DNA of 64,000 nucleotides from MPNO01 sp965205995 (GTDB taxonomy: Bacteria; Pseudomonadota; Alphaproteobacteria; MPNO01), in assembly GCA_965205995.1 (NCBI GenBank), contig OZ242200.1, positions 62,001-126,000 of the forward strand, written 5' to 3'. The translations under genes were made by a program, and so were the position numbers. Positions 8,961 to 18,143 of the stretch are shown here, piece by piece (positions within the stretch are counted from its first letter, which is position 1; every line of letters begins with the position of its first letter). The notes under the pieces are model-generated. The model ran no database searches, was not told where the DNA came from, and saw only the letters and a list, made by a program, of their open reading frames with translations.

Positions 8961-9437
8961 TCAAACCTCCCTCATCTCGCGGGCCGCGTCGGCCACCGCC
9001 TCGACGATCTTGTGATAGCCGGTGCAGCGGCACAGATTGCCGGCGAGCCAGTAACGGATTTCGGTCTCGGTCGGGTCGGGGTTGTGCTCCAGCAGCGCGC
9101 GCGAGGCGACCAGCAGGCCCGGGGTGCAGATGCCGCATTGCAGGGCGGCGTGTTCGAGGAACTTGCGTTGCAACGGATGCAGCTCCTCGCCTTCCGCCAT
9201 GCCCTCGATGGTCTCGACCCGCTTGCCCTCGATTTCGACGCCGAGCATCAGGCAGGAGCACACGACCCGCCCGTCCACGGTGACCGAGCAGGCGCCGCAA
9301 TCGCCGGTGCCGCAACCCTCCTTGGTGCCGGTCATCACGAGTTCGTCGCGCAGCACCGAAAGCAGCGTCTGGTCGCTCTCGCAGAGGAAATCGACCTCGT
9401 CGCCATTGATCGTCGTCGTTACGTGATAGCGCGCCAT
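8961..9437 (-). CDS. [2Fe-2S] small subunit of molybdenum hydroxylase
   Basis: 158 residues. Two [2Fe-2S] domains are visible: the plant-ferredoxin-like motif CGTGDCGAC with a later C, and the all-helical CGICTPG...CRCTGY pair. Electrons pass from the molybdenum centre of the large subunit through these clusters to FAD in the M subunit. The ATG (9435-9437) shares one base with the stop of the M-subunit gene (TGATG), a translational coupling arrangement. Length and motif spacing are normal. Confidence 0.95.
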   Translation of the reverse strand: MARYHVTTTINGDEVDFLCESDQTLLSVLRDELVMTGTKEGCGTGDCGACSVTVDGRVVCSCLMLGVEIEGKRVETIEGMAEGEELHPLQRKFLEHAALQCGICTPGLLVASRALLEHNPDPTETEIRYWLAGNLCRCTGYHKIVEAVADAAREMREV

Positions 9438-10297
9438 CAGCTTTGCTCCGCCCGTTCGAGCGCGATCCGGGCCGCCCGTTCGGCGAGCACGCCGGCGACC
9501 TCGATCCTGAATTCCTTGGTGCCCCGCTTGTCGTCGATCGGCCGGCAGGCCGCCGAGGCGGCCTTCGACAATTCGGCGAGCGCGGCATCGTCGACCCTTG
9601 AGCCGATCAGCGCGGCGGCGGCCTCGTCGACAAGCAGCGGCCGTTCCGCGACCGCGCCCAGCGAGACTCGCGCCGCGCTGCAGACCCCGGCCTCGTCGAT
9701 CGTCAGGTTGACGCCGACGCCGACGACCGCGATGTCCATCTCGGTCCTCGGCGTAAACCGCAGATAGGCGTCGCCCGAACGCGGCGACCGTTGCGGCAGC
9801 TCGAAGGAGATCACGATCTCGCCCGCGCCCAGCGAGGTCTTGCCCGGGCCTATGGCGATGTCCTCGACCGGCACCGACCGGCGTCCGCCGGGGCCGATCA
9901 CCGAGGCCAGGGCGCCGGCGGCGATCAGCGCCGGCACGCTGTCCGCGGCCGGCGAGGCGTTGCACAGATTTCCGCCGAGCGTCGCCCGGCCGCGCACCTG
10001 GATCGAGCCGATCAGCTTGGCGCCGTCGACGATCCCCGGCCACACCGCGTTGAAGCCCTCATGCTCCATGATCTCCATCCCGGTGACCGCGGCCCCGAGG
10101 CGGTAGCGGCCGCCCTCTTCGGCGATTTCCCGCATCTCGGCGATGTTCTTGATGTCGACCAGGACTTCGGGCTCGACCATGTCGGCGCGCATCTGGATCA
10201 GGAGATCCGTGCCGCCCGCCAGCACCTTGGCCGCGCCGCCGGCATCCGCCAGCAGCCTGGTCGCCGCGTCCAACGACGCCGGCGCTTCATAGCGCAT
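9437..10297 (-). CDS. FAD-binding medium subunit of molybdenum hydroxylase
   Basis: 286 residues from the ATG at 10295-10297. The FAD signatures are KVLAGGTDLLIQMR near residues 24-37 and RATLGGNLCNASPAAD near 104-119, as in CoxM/XdhB proteins. It is the first gene of the M-S-L operon, which reads away from the small membrane-protein gene at 10451. No molybdenum-cofactor maturation factor (CoxD/E/F or XdhC) is next to it, which separates it from true cox operons. Confidence 0.93.
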   Translation of the reverse strand: MRYEAPASLDAATRLLADAGGAAKVLAGGTDLLIQMRADMVEPEVLVDIKNIAEMREIAEEGGRYRLGAAVTGMEIMEHEGFNAVWPGIVDGAKLIGSIQVRGRATLGGNLCNASPAADSVPALIAAGALASVIGPGGRRSVPVEDIAIGPGKTSLGAGEIVISFELPQRSPRSGDAYLRFTPRTEMDIAVVGVGVNLTIDEAGVCSAARVSLGAVAERPLLVDEAAAALIGSRVDDAALAELSKAASAACRPIDDKRGTKEFRIEVAGVLAERAARIALERAEQS

Positions 10298-10442
10298 GTG
10301 GTTTCGCCTCCCCTTCCGCCCGGTTCCGATGCGGGCCTGATTCGGTCCGCGCCAACTCTGGGCAGTCATATACCGGCCCGTGCGGGGCAAGGAAAGCGCC
10401 GCGGCAAACAGCCCTTCTGGAGAACGCGGCGCGGAAAGGAAT

Positions 10443-10459
10443 TACAATCTATGATTGTA
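10443..10459. promoter_or_regulatory. AT-rich palindrome over a start codon (TACAATC-TAT-GATTGTA)
   Basis: Perfect 7-bp arms separated by three bases. The candidate ATG at 10451 lies at its centre. The stretch 10440-10500 is far more AT-rich than its surroundings. It could be a repressor site or an mRNA hairpin hiding the start codon. Confidence 0.4.
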
Positions 10460-10918
10460 TTTAGTATTTCTGATGCTATCAATAATTGTTGTTCCGGTTG
10501 GGAGATGTCGCCGATGGAATCGTATACTGCGGTTGTCCTTGTCACCGTACTCATCGCCTTGGTTCTGTTTATCGGGGTTCCCGCGGTTGCGGTCTACCGC
10601 GAGAAAAGCGACCTGACGCTGGGCCGAAGAGATTTCGTGCTCTGGGTCGTGCTGTACCTGATCGTGCTGCCGGTCGTTGCAAACGTCGTCGCGAAGATCA
10701 TGCCCAGCCTGGCGGTCGACGGGGTGCTGGTCCTCGTTGGGCTCTGCATCGCCTATATTTTCTACCAGCGTGTGGTGCGCCGCGCACGGGACGCCGGCAA
10801 GGGCAAGCGCATCGCCTATGTCGGCGCGATTCCCCTCGCCAACCTGGTTGTCTTCGTCATTCTGATGGTGACGCGAAGCGCCCAGCCGGGCGACACCGCG
10901 CAAGCCGCCGAGGCCTGA
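10451..10918 (+). CDS. Small multi-pass membrane protein, DUF805-like
   Basis: 155 residues. At least four hydrophobic segments are visible (around residues 27-45, 65-85, 88-105 and 128-145). The loop RRARDAGKGKR before the last segment resembles the RRLHDxGKSG-type loop of DUF805 inner-membrane proteins, but I do not recognise it firmly. The start at 10451 has an AGGA box ten bases upstream; ATGs at 10505 and 10514 are alternatives and would remove the odd AT-rich N-terminus. It is divergent from the molybdenum hydroxylase operon. Function unknown. Confidence 0.6.
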   Translation: MIVFSISDAINNCCSGWEMSPMESYTAVVLVTVLIALVLFIGVPAVAVYREKSDLTLGRRDFVLWVVLYLIVLPVVANVVAKIMPSLAVDGVLVLVGLCIAYIFYQRVVRRARDAGKGKRIAYVGAIPLANLVVFVILMVTRSAQPGDTAQAAEA

Positions 10919-10930
10919 CGACCCCGCCCC

Positions 10931-10947
10931 GGGGGTATCGAGCGCCC
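10931..10947. repeat. Degenerate REP-like copy after the membrane-protein gene
   Basis: GGGGGTATCGAGCGCCC lies 12 bp after the stop codon and keeps the GTATCGAG core of the element at 2483-2551. Weak by itself; supported by the same position (directly after a gene) of the copies at 14183 and 18144. Confidence 0.4.
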
Positions 10948-11084
10948 GCCCGGAAGGTGCGCCTCCCCGGGCGAAATGGCGAGGGGAGGTATGGGCGCGG
11001 CCGCCGCCATGATGACGGAGAGACAACGGGGCCGACGGTTCCGTCGAAACCGGATTTGCTCTAGGGTCCGCGGCCGGAGGAGCG

Positions 11085-12227
11085 ATGGATTTCGAGCTGT
11101 CCGACGAGCAGGCGCAGTTCCGTGAAGCCGCGCGGGCCTTCGCCGAGGGCGAGTTGGCGCCGCATGCGGCCGCGTGGGACGAGGACTCGATCTTTCCGGT
11201 GGATGCGCTCCGCGCCGCCGCCGCTCTCGGATTTGCCGGACTCTATGTCGGCGAGGATGTCGGCGGCTCGGCGTGCCGGCGGCTCGACGCGGCGATCGTG
11301 CTGGAAGAGCTCGCGGCCGGCTGCACCTCGACAGCGGCCTATATCTCGATCCACAACATGGCCGCCTGGATGATCGACGCCTATGGCGGCGACGATCGGC
11401 GCCGGGCGTGGCTGCCGAAGCTCAACACGATGGAGTGGTTCGCGAGCTACTGCCTCACCGAGCCCGGCAGCGGATCGGACGCCGCCTCGCTGACCGCAAG
11501 GGCGGTTCGTGACGGAAACGACTATGTGCTGAACGGCGCCAAGGCGTTCATCTCGGGCGCCGGCAGTTCCGACCTCTATGTCACGATGGTGCGCACCGGC
11601 GGCGAGGGGCCCGAGGGCATTTCCTGCTTCGGCGTCGAGGCCGGCACGCCCGGCCTCTCCTTCGGCGAGCAGGAGAAGAAGCTCGGCTGGCATTCGCAGC
11701 CCACCGCGATGGTCTATTTCGACGATTGCCGGGTGCCCGCCTCCAACCGTATCGGCGCGGAGGGGGAGGGGTTCAGGATCGCCATGCAGGGGCTCGACGG
11801 CGGGCGCATCAATATCGGCGCGTGCTCGATCGGCGGCGCCCGGGCCTGCTACGAGGCGGCGCGAATCTATGTCGGGGAGCGGCGGCAGTTCGGCCGCGCG
11901 ATCGCCGACTTCCAGGCAACCCAGTTCAAGCTGGCCGACATGGCGACCGCGCTCGAATCGGCCCGGCTGATGGTCTGGCGCGCGGCGGCGGCGCTCGATG
12001 CCGGCGAAGCGGAGGCGACGCTGCGCTGCGCGATGGCCAAGCGGGTCGCCACCGATGCCGGGTTCGAGGTCTGCAACGAGGCCCTCCAACTGCATGGCGG
12101 TTACGGCTATCTTCGCGACCACGCGATCGAGCGCTACCTGCGCGATCTGCGCGTCCACCAGATCCTCGAAGGGACCAACGAGATCATGCGCGTCATCATC
12201 GCCCGGCGTCTCCTGGCTGAGAGCTGA
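11085..12227 (+). CDS. Acyl-CoA dehydrogenase, probable isobutyryl-CoA dehydrogenase
   Basis: 380 residues, normal for short/branched-chain acyl-CoA dehydrogenases. The FAD/substrate segments CLTEPGSGSDAASL and ERRQFGRAIADFQATQF are present. The catalytic base is the glutamate of ILEGTNEIMR near residue 362, and KAFISGAG is the usual pre-FAD loop. It is followed, with one-base overlap, by 3-hydroxyisobutyryl-CoA hydrolase and then 3-hydroxyisobutyrate dehydrogenase. This context assigns it to valine breakdown (isobutyryl-CoA to methacrylyl-CoA). The enoyl-CoA hydratase for the middle step and MmsA are not in the window. Confidence 0.92.
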   Translation: MDFELSDEQAQFREAARAFAEGELAPHAAAWDEDSIFPVDALRAAAALGFAGLYVGEDVGGSACRRLDAAIVLEELAAGCTSTAAYISIHNMAAWMIDAYGGDDRRRAWLPKLNTMEWFASYCLTEPGSGSDAASLTARAVRDGNDYVLNGAKAFISGAGSSDLYVTMVRTGGEGPEGISCFGVEAGTPGLSFGEQEKKLGWHSQPTAMVYFDDCRVPASNRIGAEGEGFRIAMQGLDGGRINIGACSIGGARACYEAARIYVGERRQFGRAIADFQATQFKLADMATALESARLMVWRAAAALDAGEAEATLRCAMAKRVATDAGFEVCNEALQLHGGYGYLRDHAIERYLRDLRVHQILEGTNEIMRVIIARRLLAES

Positions 12228-13276
12228 TGCCGGAGCCGATCGAGTTCGGCACAGACGGCGCCATCGGCCGTGTCCTGCTCAATTCTCCGGCCACGTTCAA
12301 CGCGCTGACCAGGGAGGTGTGCATCGCCTTTCGCGACCGGCTGATCGACTGGGCGGACGACCCCGCGATCGGCGCGGCCGTGGTGTCCGGCGCCGGCGAC
12401 CGCGCGTTCTGCGCCGGCGGCGATATTCGCGCCCTCTACGAAGCCCATCGCGCCGGCGACAGCACGCCGAACACGTTTTTCTGGCACGAATACCGGCTCG
12501 ATCACGCGGTCCACGAATTCCCCAAACCCTGTGTGGCGCTGGTCGACGGGATCGTCATGGGCGGCGGGGTCGGCATCTCGGTCCACGGATCGCACCGGGT
12601 GATGACCGAGCGCACGCTGTTCGCGATGCCGGAATGCGGCATCGGGCTGTTCCCCGATGTCGGGGGGACGGTGTTCCTGCCGCGCGCGCCGGGCGAGCTT
12701 GGCATGTATCTCGCCTTGACCGGCGCTAGGCTGAAGGCGGCGGACGCGATCCATGCCGGCATCGGCACCCACTACATCCCGAGCGCGAACCTCGCCGCGT
12801 TCGTCGAACGCCTCGCCGCGGCCGATCTGTCGAAAGGCGCCGGGGCGGTGGACGCCGTCCTGGCGTCCTTCGCCGAGGATCCGGGGCCGGTGCAGCTCCG
12901 CGAGCATGCCCGGGTGATCGACCGCTGCTTTGCGGCGCCGACGGTGCCCGGGATCATCGAGGCGCTGGAAGCCGAGGACGGCTATTTCGCCATTGAGGCG
13001 GCCGACACGCTGCGCACCAAATCGCCCACCAGCATGCTGGTCACCCACCGCCAGCTTCGCGGCGGCGGCGGGCTCGATTTCGACGCCGCGATGCGCCGGG
13101 AATACCGCATGGCCTGCGCCTTCCTCGCCGGGCACGATTTCTTCGAGGGGATCAGGGCGGCGGTGATCGACAAGGACCGCAAACCGCGCTGGGACCCGGC
13201 GCGGCTCGAAGACGTCGGCGAGGAAGAAATCGCACGCTATTTCGCGCCGGTCGAGCGCGAGCTCTCTTTCGACTGA
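12227..13276 (+). CDS. 3-hydroxyisobutyryl-CoA hydrolase (crotonase fold)
   Basis: 349 residues, longer than a simple enoyl-CoA hydratase and matching HIBCH. The oxyanion-hole loops are FCAGGD (about residues 61-66) and GIVMGGGVG. The catalytic pair is in MPECGIGLFPDVGG, the Glu and Asp characteristic of HIBCH. It cleaves (S)-3-hydroxyisobutyryl-CoA to the free acid, pulling the pathway past toxic methacrylyl-CoA. The ATG overlaps the upstream TGA by one base (TGATG at 12225-12229). Confidence 0.93.
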   Translation: MPEPIEFGTDGAIGRVLLNSPATFNALTREVCIAFRDRLIDWADDPAIGAAVVSGAGDRAFCAGGDIRALYEAHRAGDSTPNTFFWHEYRLDHAVHEFPKPCVALVDGIVMGGGVGISVHGSHRVMTERTLFAMPECGIGLFPDVGGTVFLPRAPGELGMYLALTGARLKAADAIHAGIGTHYIPSANLAAFVERLAAADLSKGAGAVDAVLASFAEDPGPVQLREHARVIDRCFAAPTVPGIIEALEAEDGYFAIEAADTLRTKSPTSMLVTHRQLRGGGGLDFDAAMRREYRMACAFLAGHDFFEGIRAAVIDKDRKPRWDPARLEDVGEEEIARYFAPVERELSFD

Positions 13277-13292
13277 CGCTGAAGGAGGAACC

Positions 13293-14183
13293 ATGGCGGA
13301 AATAGGTTTCGTCGGGCTCGGCAATATGGGCCGGCCGATGGCCAGCCGGCTCGTCGCGGCCGGCCACGCGGTCCGCGGATTCGATGCCGCCGCGCCCGCG
13401 CGCGAGGCGGCCGCGGCGGCGGGAATCCCGCTGGCCGAGGATCCGGGCGCGGCTGCCGACGGCGCCGAGGCGGTGTTCACCATGCTGCCGGCCGGCGCCG
13501 ACGTGCGCTCGGTCTATTGCGAGTCCGGCGGGCTCCTGGCGGCGGCGGGGGCCGGCACGCTGCTCGTCGATTGCTCGACCATCGATCTCGAGACCGCGCG
13601 CGCCGTCCATGAAGAGGCGTCCGCGAAGGGTTTTGCGATGCTGGACGCGCCGGTTTCCGGCGGGGTCGGCGGGGCCGAGGCCGGCACGCTCACCTTCATG
13701 GTCGGCGGGGCAGCGGGCGCGGTCGCGCGCGGCGAGCCGCTGATGGCGGCGATGGGCCGCAACATCGTCCACGCCGGCGGGCCGGGCAACGGCCAGGCGG
13801 CGAAGATGTGCAACAACATGATCCTCGGCGTTTCGATGATCGCGGTATCGGAAGCCTTCACCCTGGCCGAGCGGGTGGGGCTCGACGCCCAGACCCTGTT
13901 CGACATCGTCGCGACCGCGTCCGGGCAGTGCTGGTCGCTCACCAACTATTGCCCGGTGCCGGGGCCGGTGCCGTCGTCGCCGGCGAACCGGGACTACCGG
14001 GCTGGGTTCACCGCGGCGATGATGCTCAAGGATCTCAGGCTCGCGCGCGGCGCGGCCCAGGCGAACCGCGCCAACACCCCGCTCGGCAGCCACGCCGCTG
14101 CCCTCTACGAGCAGTACTGCGCCGACGGCGAGGAGGGGTCCGACTTCTCCGGCATCATCCGGATGTTGAGGGGAGCCGGTTAG
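13293..14183 (+). CDS. mmsB: 3-hydroxyisobutyrate dehydrogenase
   Basis: 296 residues. The N-terminal Rossmann motif GLGNMGRP binds NAD, DAPVSGGVGGAEAGTL is the substrate loop, and the catalytic lysine is in GNGQAAKMCNN near residue 170. The C-terminal helical domain ends in YRAGFTAAMMLKDLRLA, as usual for MmsB. It oxidises 3-hydroxyisobutyrate to methylmalonate semialdehyde. A strong GAAGGAGG ribosome site lies 16 bp after the upstream stop. Third gene of the valine operon. Confidence 0.95.
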   Translation: MAEIGFVGLGNMGRPMASRLVAAGHAVRGFDAAAPAREAAAAAGIPLAEDPGAAADGAEAVFTMLPAGADVRSVYCESGGLLAAAGAGTLLVDCSTIDLETARAVHEEASAKGFAMLDAPVSGGVGGAEAGTLTFMVGGAAGAVARGEPLMAAMGRNIVHAGGPGNGQAAKMCNNMILGVSMIAVSEAFTLAERVGLDAQTLFDIVATASGQCWSLTNYCPVPGPVPSSPANRDYRAGFTAAMMLKDLRLARGAAQANRANTPLGSHAAALYEQYCADGEEGSDFSGIIRMLRGAG

Positions 14184-14214
14184 GGCGATCCCGGCGCCCG
14201 CCGTATCGAGGGAC
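14183..14214. repeat. REP-like copy after mmsB
   Basis: A hairpin GGGCG-atcccgg-CGCCC is followed by CCGTATCGAGGGAC (14201-14214), identical over 14 bases to 2538-2551. It begins at the last base of the mmsB stop codon. Confidence 0.6.
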
Positions 14215-14287
14215 AGCCACCGGTTGACTCGGCAAGCGGCCGTTTCGATAGTCGCGCCCGCATGGATTTCACGCATTCGGACCAGGC

Positions 14288-16372
14288 ATGACGGATCCGG
14301 AACTTCCCGGTGGGCTCAGGCTCGCCGCCGACATCGGCGGCACCTTCACCGACATTGCCGCCTTCGACCCGGCGACCGGCGCGCTCAGCCTCGGCAAGGC
14401 GCCGTCGACGCCGTCGCATCTGGTGGACGGGATCGCCGCCGGGGTGGACCGCGCCGGGGTCGCGTATTCCGATTCGGCCCTGTTCCTGCATGGCTCGACG
14501 ATCGCCATCAACACCATGATGGAGCGGACCGGCGCCCGCGCCGCGCTGGTCATCACCAAAGGCTTTCGCGACATCTACGAGATCGGCCGGATCAACCGGC
14601 CCGATTCCTACAATCTGTTCTTCAAGAGGCACCGGCCGCTGATCGAGCGGGCGATGTGCTTCGAGCTCGACGAGCGGATGCTGGCCGAGGGCGAGCCGCT
14701 GACCCCGCTCGACGAGGACGAGGTCCGCGGGCTCGCAGACAAGCTCGCCGGGCTGGATGTCGAGGCGGTGGCGATCCTGCTGCTGCACAGCTATCGCAAC
14801 CCCGACCACGAGAAGCGGACCAAGGCGATTCTCGAATCCTGCCTGCCCGGCGCGTTCGTCACCGCGTCCTACGAGCTGTCGCAGGAATACCGCGAGTTCG
14901 AGCGCTGCTCGACGGTTGCCGCCAACGCCTATATCGGCCCGGGCGTGCGCCGCTATCTCGACGAGATCGGCGTCCATCTCCGCGCTCAATCCTTTCCCGG
15001 CGCGTTCCTCGTCGTGCAGTCGACCGGCGGGCTCTACGACGTCGCCCAGGCGCGGCATGACTGCGTCCACATGCTCGAATCGGGACCCGCCGCGGGCGTC
15101 ATCGCCGGGCGCGCGCTCGCCCGCGCGGCGGGGATCGAGAACGCGATCACCTTCGACATGGGCGGCACCACGGCCAAGTCCGGGGTGATCTACGGCGGCG
15201 AGGCGCTGACCACCGGGAGCGCGATGATCGGCGGCTACGAACAGGGCCTGCCGGTGCAGATCGCGATGATGGACATTTTCGAGGTCGGCACCGGCGGCGG
15301 GTCGATCGCGCGAGCCGACCCGCGGGGCGCTCTCCGCGTCGGGCCGGAAAGCGCAGGCGCGAGCCCCGGGCCGGCCTGCTACGGCAGCGGCGGCGTTGCG
15401 CCGACGGTGACCGACGCCAATCTGGTTCTCGGCCGGATCGCGCCCGACAGGTTTCTCGGCGGCGCGATGACGCTCGACGCCGGGGCCGCCTTCGCGGCGA
15501 TGAAATCCGGGGTCGCCGATCCGCTCGGGATGGACGTGGTGGAGGCTGCCGCGGGCGTCCTCCAGATCGCCGCCACGGCGATGTCGTTCGCGGTCAAGGG
15601 GGTGTCGACCGAGCGCGGCCTCGACGCCGGCGCGTTCACCCTGGTCGCCTGCGGCGGCGCCGGGCCGCTGCACGCCAGCGCGGTGGCGCGCGAGATCGGC
15701 ATGCGGGAGATCGTCGTGCCGCTGGCCCCCGGACATTTCTCGGCGATCGGGATGCTGCACGCCGATCTCCGCTACGACTATGTCAGGACCTGGTTCGCGC
15801 GGCTCGCCGAGGCGCCGCTCGACGAAATCGAGGGGCTCTATGCAGAGATGGAGGCGCAGGGCCGCGAGGCGGTGGCGGCGACCGGCGCCCAAATCGAGGC
15901 CGTCGTGGTCGGCCGCGCCGCCGACATGCGCTATGTCGGCCAGGAGCATGCGGTGACGGTCGACCTGGCCGCGGAGCTGTTCGCGGCCGGCGACCGGGAC
16001 ACCATCAAGCGGCGCTTCGACGAGGTGCACGCGGTTCGCTACGGCACCTCGGCGCCGGACGAGCCGGCCGAACTGGTGAGCCTCAGGACGACGGTTTCGG
16101 GTCTCCTGCCGAAGCCGCCGATGGTGCAGAGCCTGGATCGGGGATCGGCCGATCCCGAGCCGCTGGAGACGCGGCGGATCTATTTCTCCGAGACCGGCGA
16201 TTTTGTAGCCACGCCGGTCTATCGGCGGGCGGATCTGGGGGCCGGCGCGGCGATAGAGGGACCGGCGGTGATCGAGGAAGAGGCATCGACGACGCTGCTC
16301 CTGCCGGGCGACAGGCTCGGCGTCGACGAGCACGGCAATCTGCGAATCCGGGTCGGGTCGGGCGGACGATGA
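14288..16372 (+). CDS. Hydantoinase/oxoprolinase family protein, subunit A (HyuA/AcxA-like)
   Basis: 694 residues. The ASKHA-type ATP site is visible as LAADIGGTFTDIAAFDP near the N-terminus and ITFDMGGTTAKSGV near residue 290. Members act as ATP-dependent amidohydrolases (N-methylhydantoinase, 5-oxoprolinase) or as the beta subunit of acetone/acetophenone carboxylases, which phosphorylate the substrate. The stop codon overlaps the start of the B subunit by four bases (ATGA), so an A2B2-type complex is likely. Substrate cannot be decided, but an acetone-carboxylase-gamma-like gene exists far away at 61519. Confidence 0.9.
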   Translation: MTDPELPGGLRLAADIGGTFTDIAAFDPATGALSLGKAPSTPSHLVDGIAAGVDRAGVAYSDSALFLHGSTIAINTMMERTGARAALVITKGFRDIYEIGRINRPDSYNLFFKRHRPLIERAMCFELDERMLAEGEPLTPLDEDEVRGLADKLAGLDVEAVAILLLHSYRNPDHEKRTKAILESCLPGAFVTASYELSQEYREFERCSTVAANAYIGPGVRRYLDEIGVHLRAQSFPGAFLVVQSTGGLYDVAQARHDCVHMLESGPAAGVIAGRALARAAGIENAITFDMGGTTAKSGVIYGGEALTTGSAMIGGYEQGLPVQIAMMDIFEVGTGGGSIARADPRGALRVGPESAGASPGPACYGSGGVAPTVTDANLVLGRIAPDRFLGGAMTLDAGAAFAAMKSGVADPLGMDVVEAAAGVLQIAATAMSFAVKGVSTERGLDAGAFTLVACGGAGPLHASAVAREIGMREIVVPLAPGHFSAIGMLHADLRYDYVRTWFARLAEAPLDEIEGLYAEMEAQGREAVAATGAQIEAVVVGRAADMRYVGQEHAVTVDLAAELFAAGDRDTIKRRFDEVHAVRYGTSAPDEPAELVSLRTTVSGLLPKPPMVQSLDRGSADPEPLETRRIYFSETGDFVATPVYRRADLGAGAAIEGPAVIEEEASTTLLLPGDRLGVDEHGNLRIRVGSGGR

Positions 16373-18135
16373 GCGGCAGTTCCCCCGATCCGGTGGTCAC
16401 CGAGCTGGTGCGGAACGGCGTCATCGCCATCACCGAGGAGATGAAGACCAACCTCACCCGCACCGCCTACAACATGATCATCTACGAGGCGCTCGACTTC
16501 ACCGTCGGGCTGTTCACCGCGAAGGGCGAGACGGTCTCGATCGGGCTCGGCCTGCCGATGTTCATCCGCGGCATGGCGGAAACGGTGAAGGCGAAGCTGC
16601 GCCATTTCGGCGACGATATCGGGCCGGGCGACATTCTGCTGACCAACGACGCCTATATCACCGGCAGCCATCTCAACCATTTGACCTTCAGCATGCCGGT
16701 CTTCGACGACGGCACGCTGGTCGGGTTCGCCGTCTGCATGGCGCACTGGCCGGATATCGGCGGCACGCTCGGCGGCATGACCACCGATATCTATTCGGAA
16801 GGTCTGCAGATCCCGATCCTCAAATACCAGCGGGCCGGGGTCGTCAACCAGGATCTCCTCGACATCCTGAAGATGAACGTCCGCCTGCCGGAGCGGGCGA
16901 TGGGCGACCTCCGCGCGCAGCTCACGGCGATCGCCAGCGGAGAACGGCGCTTCCTCGAGCTCATCCGCCGCTACGGCCGGGACGCGGTGCTCGACGGCAT
17001 CGCGGCGATCATGGACCAGTCCGAGGTGGCCGCCCGCGGCCGCACACTCGCGATCCCGGACGGAGTCTACGAGGCCGAATCCTTCATGGACGACGACGGG
17101 GTCGATATCGCCCGGCCGGTGCCGATCCGGGTCCGTGTGACCGTCGAGGGCGACCGGATGACGGTCGACCTCTCCGAGGTGTCCGAGCAGGTCAAGGGGT
17201 TCTACAACTCGGGCGTGACAACGGGGTATGCCTGTTCCCAGGTCGCGTTCAAATGCCTGACATCGCCGACCGACTATCCGATAAACGACGGCAGCTTCCG
17301 CAATCTGGAGGTCATCATCCCCATGGGGCGCATCGTGAGCGCCGAGAAGCCGGCGCCGATGCGCTGGTGGATGACCTTCCCGATGACCATCGTCGATACC
17401 GTGTTCAAGGCGCTGGAGCCGGCGATCCCCGACCGCATCGTCGCCGGGCACCACGCCGATTTGATCATCGGCATGCTGAACGGCGTCAACCCCGCGACCT
17501 CCGAATTCTACATCGCCTTCATCGGCCCGACCGGCGGCGGCTGGGGGGCGAAGCAGGAGGAGGACGGCAACTCAGCGACCATCTGCATGAACGATGGCGA
17601 CACCCATAACAGCCCCGTCGAGCAGCTCGAAGCCAAGTACCCGCTGCTGTTCGAAGCGCATGCGCTGCGCCCCGATTCCTGCGGCGCCGGACGGCGGCGC
17701 GGCGGGCTCGGGATCGAGAACGTCGTTCAGGCGCGCGCAGCCCTCATGGTCAACACCCAGATCGACCGCGTGCATTGCGCGCCCTGGGGGCTCGCCGGCG
17801 GCGGCGATGCGATGGGCAATTCGGTGGCGGTCCGCCGCGACGGCGCCTGGCGGGAGGACCTTCCCAACGCCAAAATGCTGACCGCCCGCCTCGGCCCGGG
17901 CGAGGCGTTTGCGCTGCGCTCGGGCGGCGGCGGCGGTTTCGGCCCGCCGCTGGAGAGGCCGATCGACGATGTCGCCCACGACATCCGCCAGGGCTATGTC
18001 TCGCCCGAGGCCGCGTTCCGCGATTACGGCGTGGTGTGCGATGCCGCGACGCTCGCGGTGGATGTCGAGGCATCGGAACGAATCCGCGCCGCCAAGGCGA
18101 CGCTCGCCGCGGCCGGGGGATCGCCCAAGGGCTGA
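16369..18135 (+). CDS. Hydantoinase/oxoprolinase family protein, subunit B (HyuB/AcxB-like)
   Basis: 588 residues, normal for HyuB and shorter than acetone carboxylase alpha, as I recall that subunit. N-terminal EEMKTNLTRTAYNMIIYEALDF, central NDAYITGSHLNHL (metal/active-site region) and C-terminal LRSGGGGGFGPPLERP match the family. It provides the hydrolase or carboxylase site fed by the phosphorylating A subunit. Translationally coupled to the A gene. A REP-like sequence follows the stop. Confidence 0.9.
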   Translation: MSGSSPDPVVTELVRNGVIAITEEMKTNLTRTAYNMIIYEALDFTVGLFTAKGETVSIGLGLPMFIRGMAETVKAKLRHFGDDIGPGDILLTNDAYITGSHLNHLTFSMPVFDDGTLVGFAVCMAHWPDIGGTLGGMTTDIYSEGLQIPILKYQRAGVVNQDLLDILKMNVRLPERAMGDLRAQLTAIASGERRFLELIRRYGRDAVLDGIAAIMDQSEVAARGRTLAIPDGVYEAESFMDDDGVDIARPVPIRVRVTVEGDRMTVDLSEVSEQVKGFYNSGVTTGYACSQVAFKCLTSPTDYPINDGSFRNLEVIIPMGRIVSAEKPAPMRWWMTFPMTIVDTVFKALEPAIPDRIVAGHHADLIIGMLNGVNPATSEFYIAFIGPTGGGWGAKQEEDGNSATICMNDGDTHNSPVEQLEAKYPLLFEAHALRPDSCGAGRRRGGLGIENVVQARAALMVNTQIDRVHCAPWGLAGGGDAMGNSVAVRRDGAWREDLPNAKMLTARLGPGEAFALRSGGGGGFGPPLERPIDDVAHDIRQGYVSPEAAFRDYGVVCDAATLAVDVEASERIRAAKATLAAAGGSPKG

Positions 18136-18143
18136 GCGGCGAA

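Noticed and set aside
6700..9950. Long open frames antisense to the molybdenum hydroxylase operon and similar ones elsewhere
   Set aside because: They are Arg/Gly/Pro/His-rich, lack any family motif and mirror the GC-rich third positions of the real genes.
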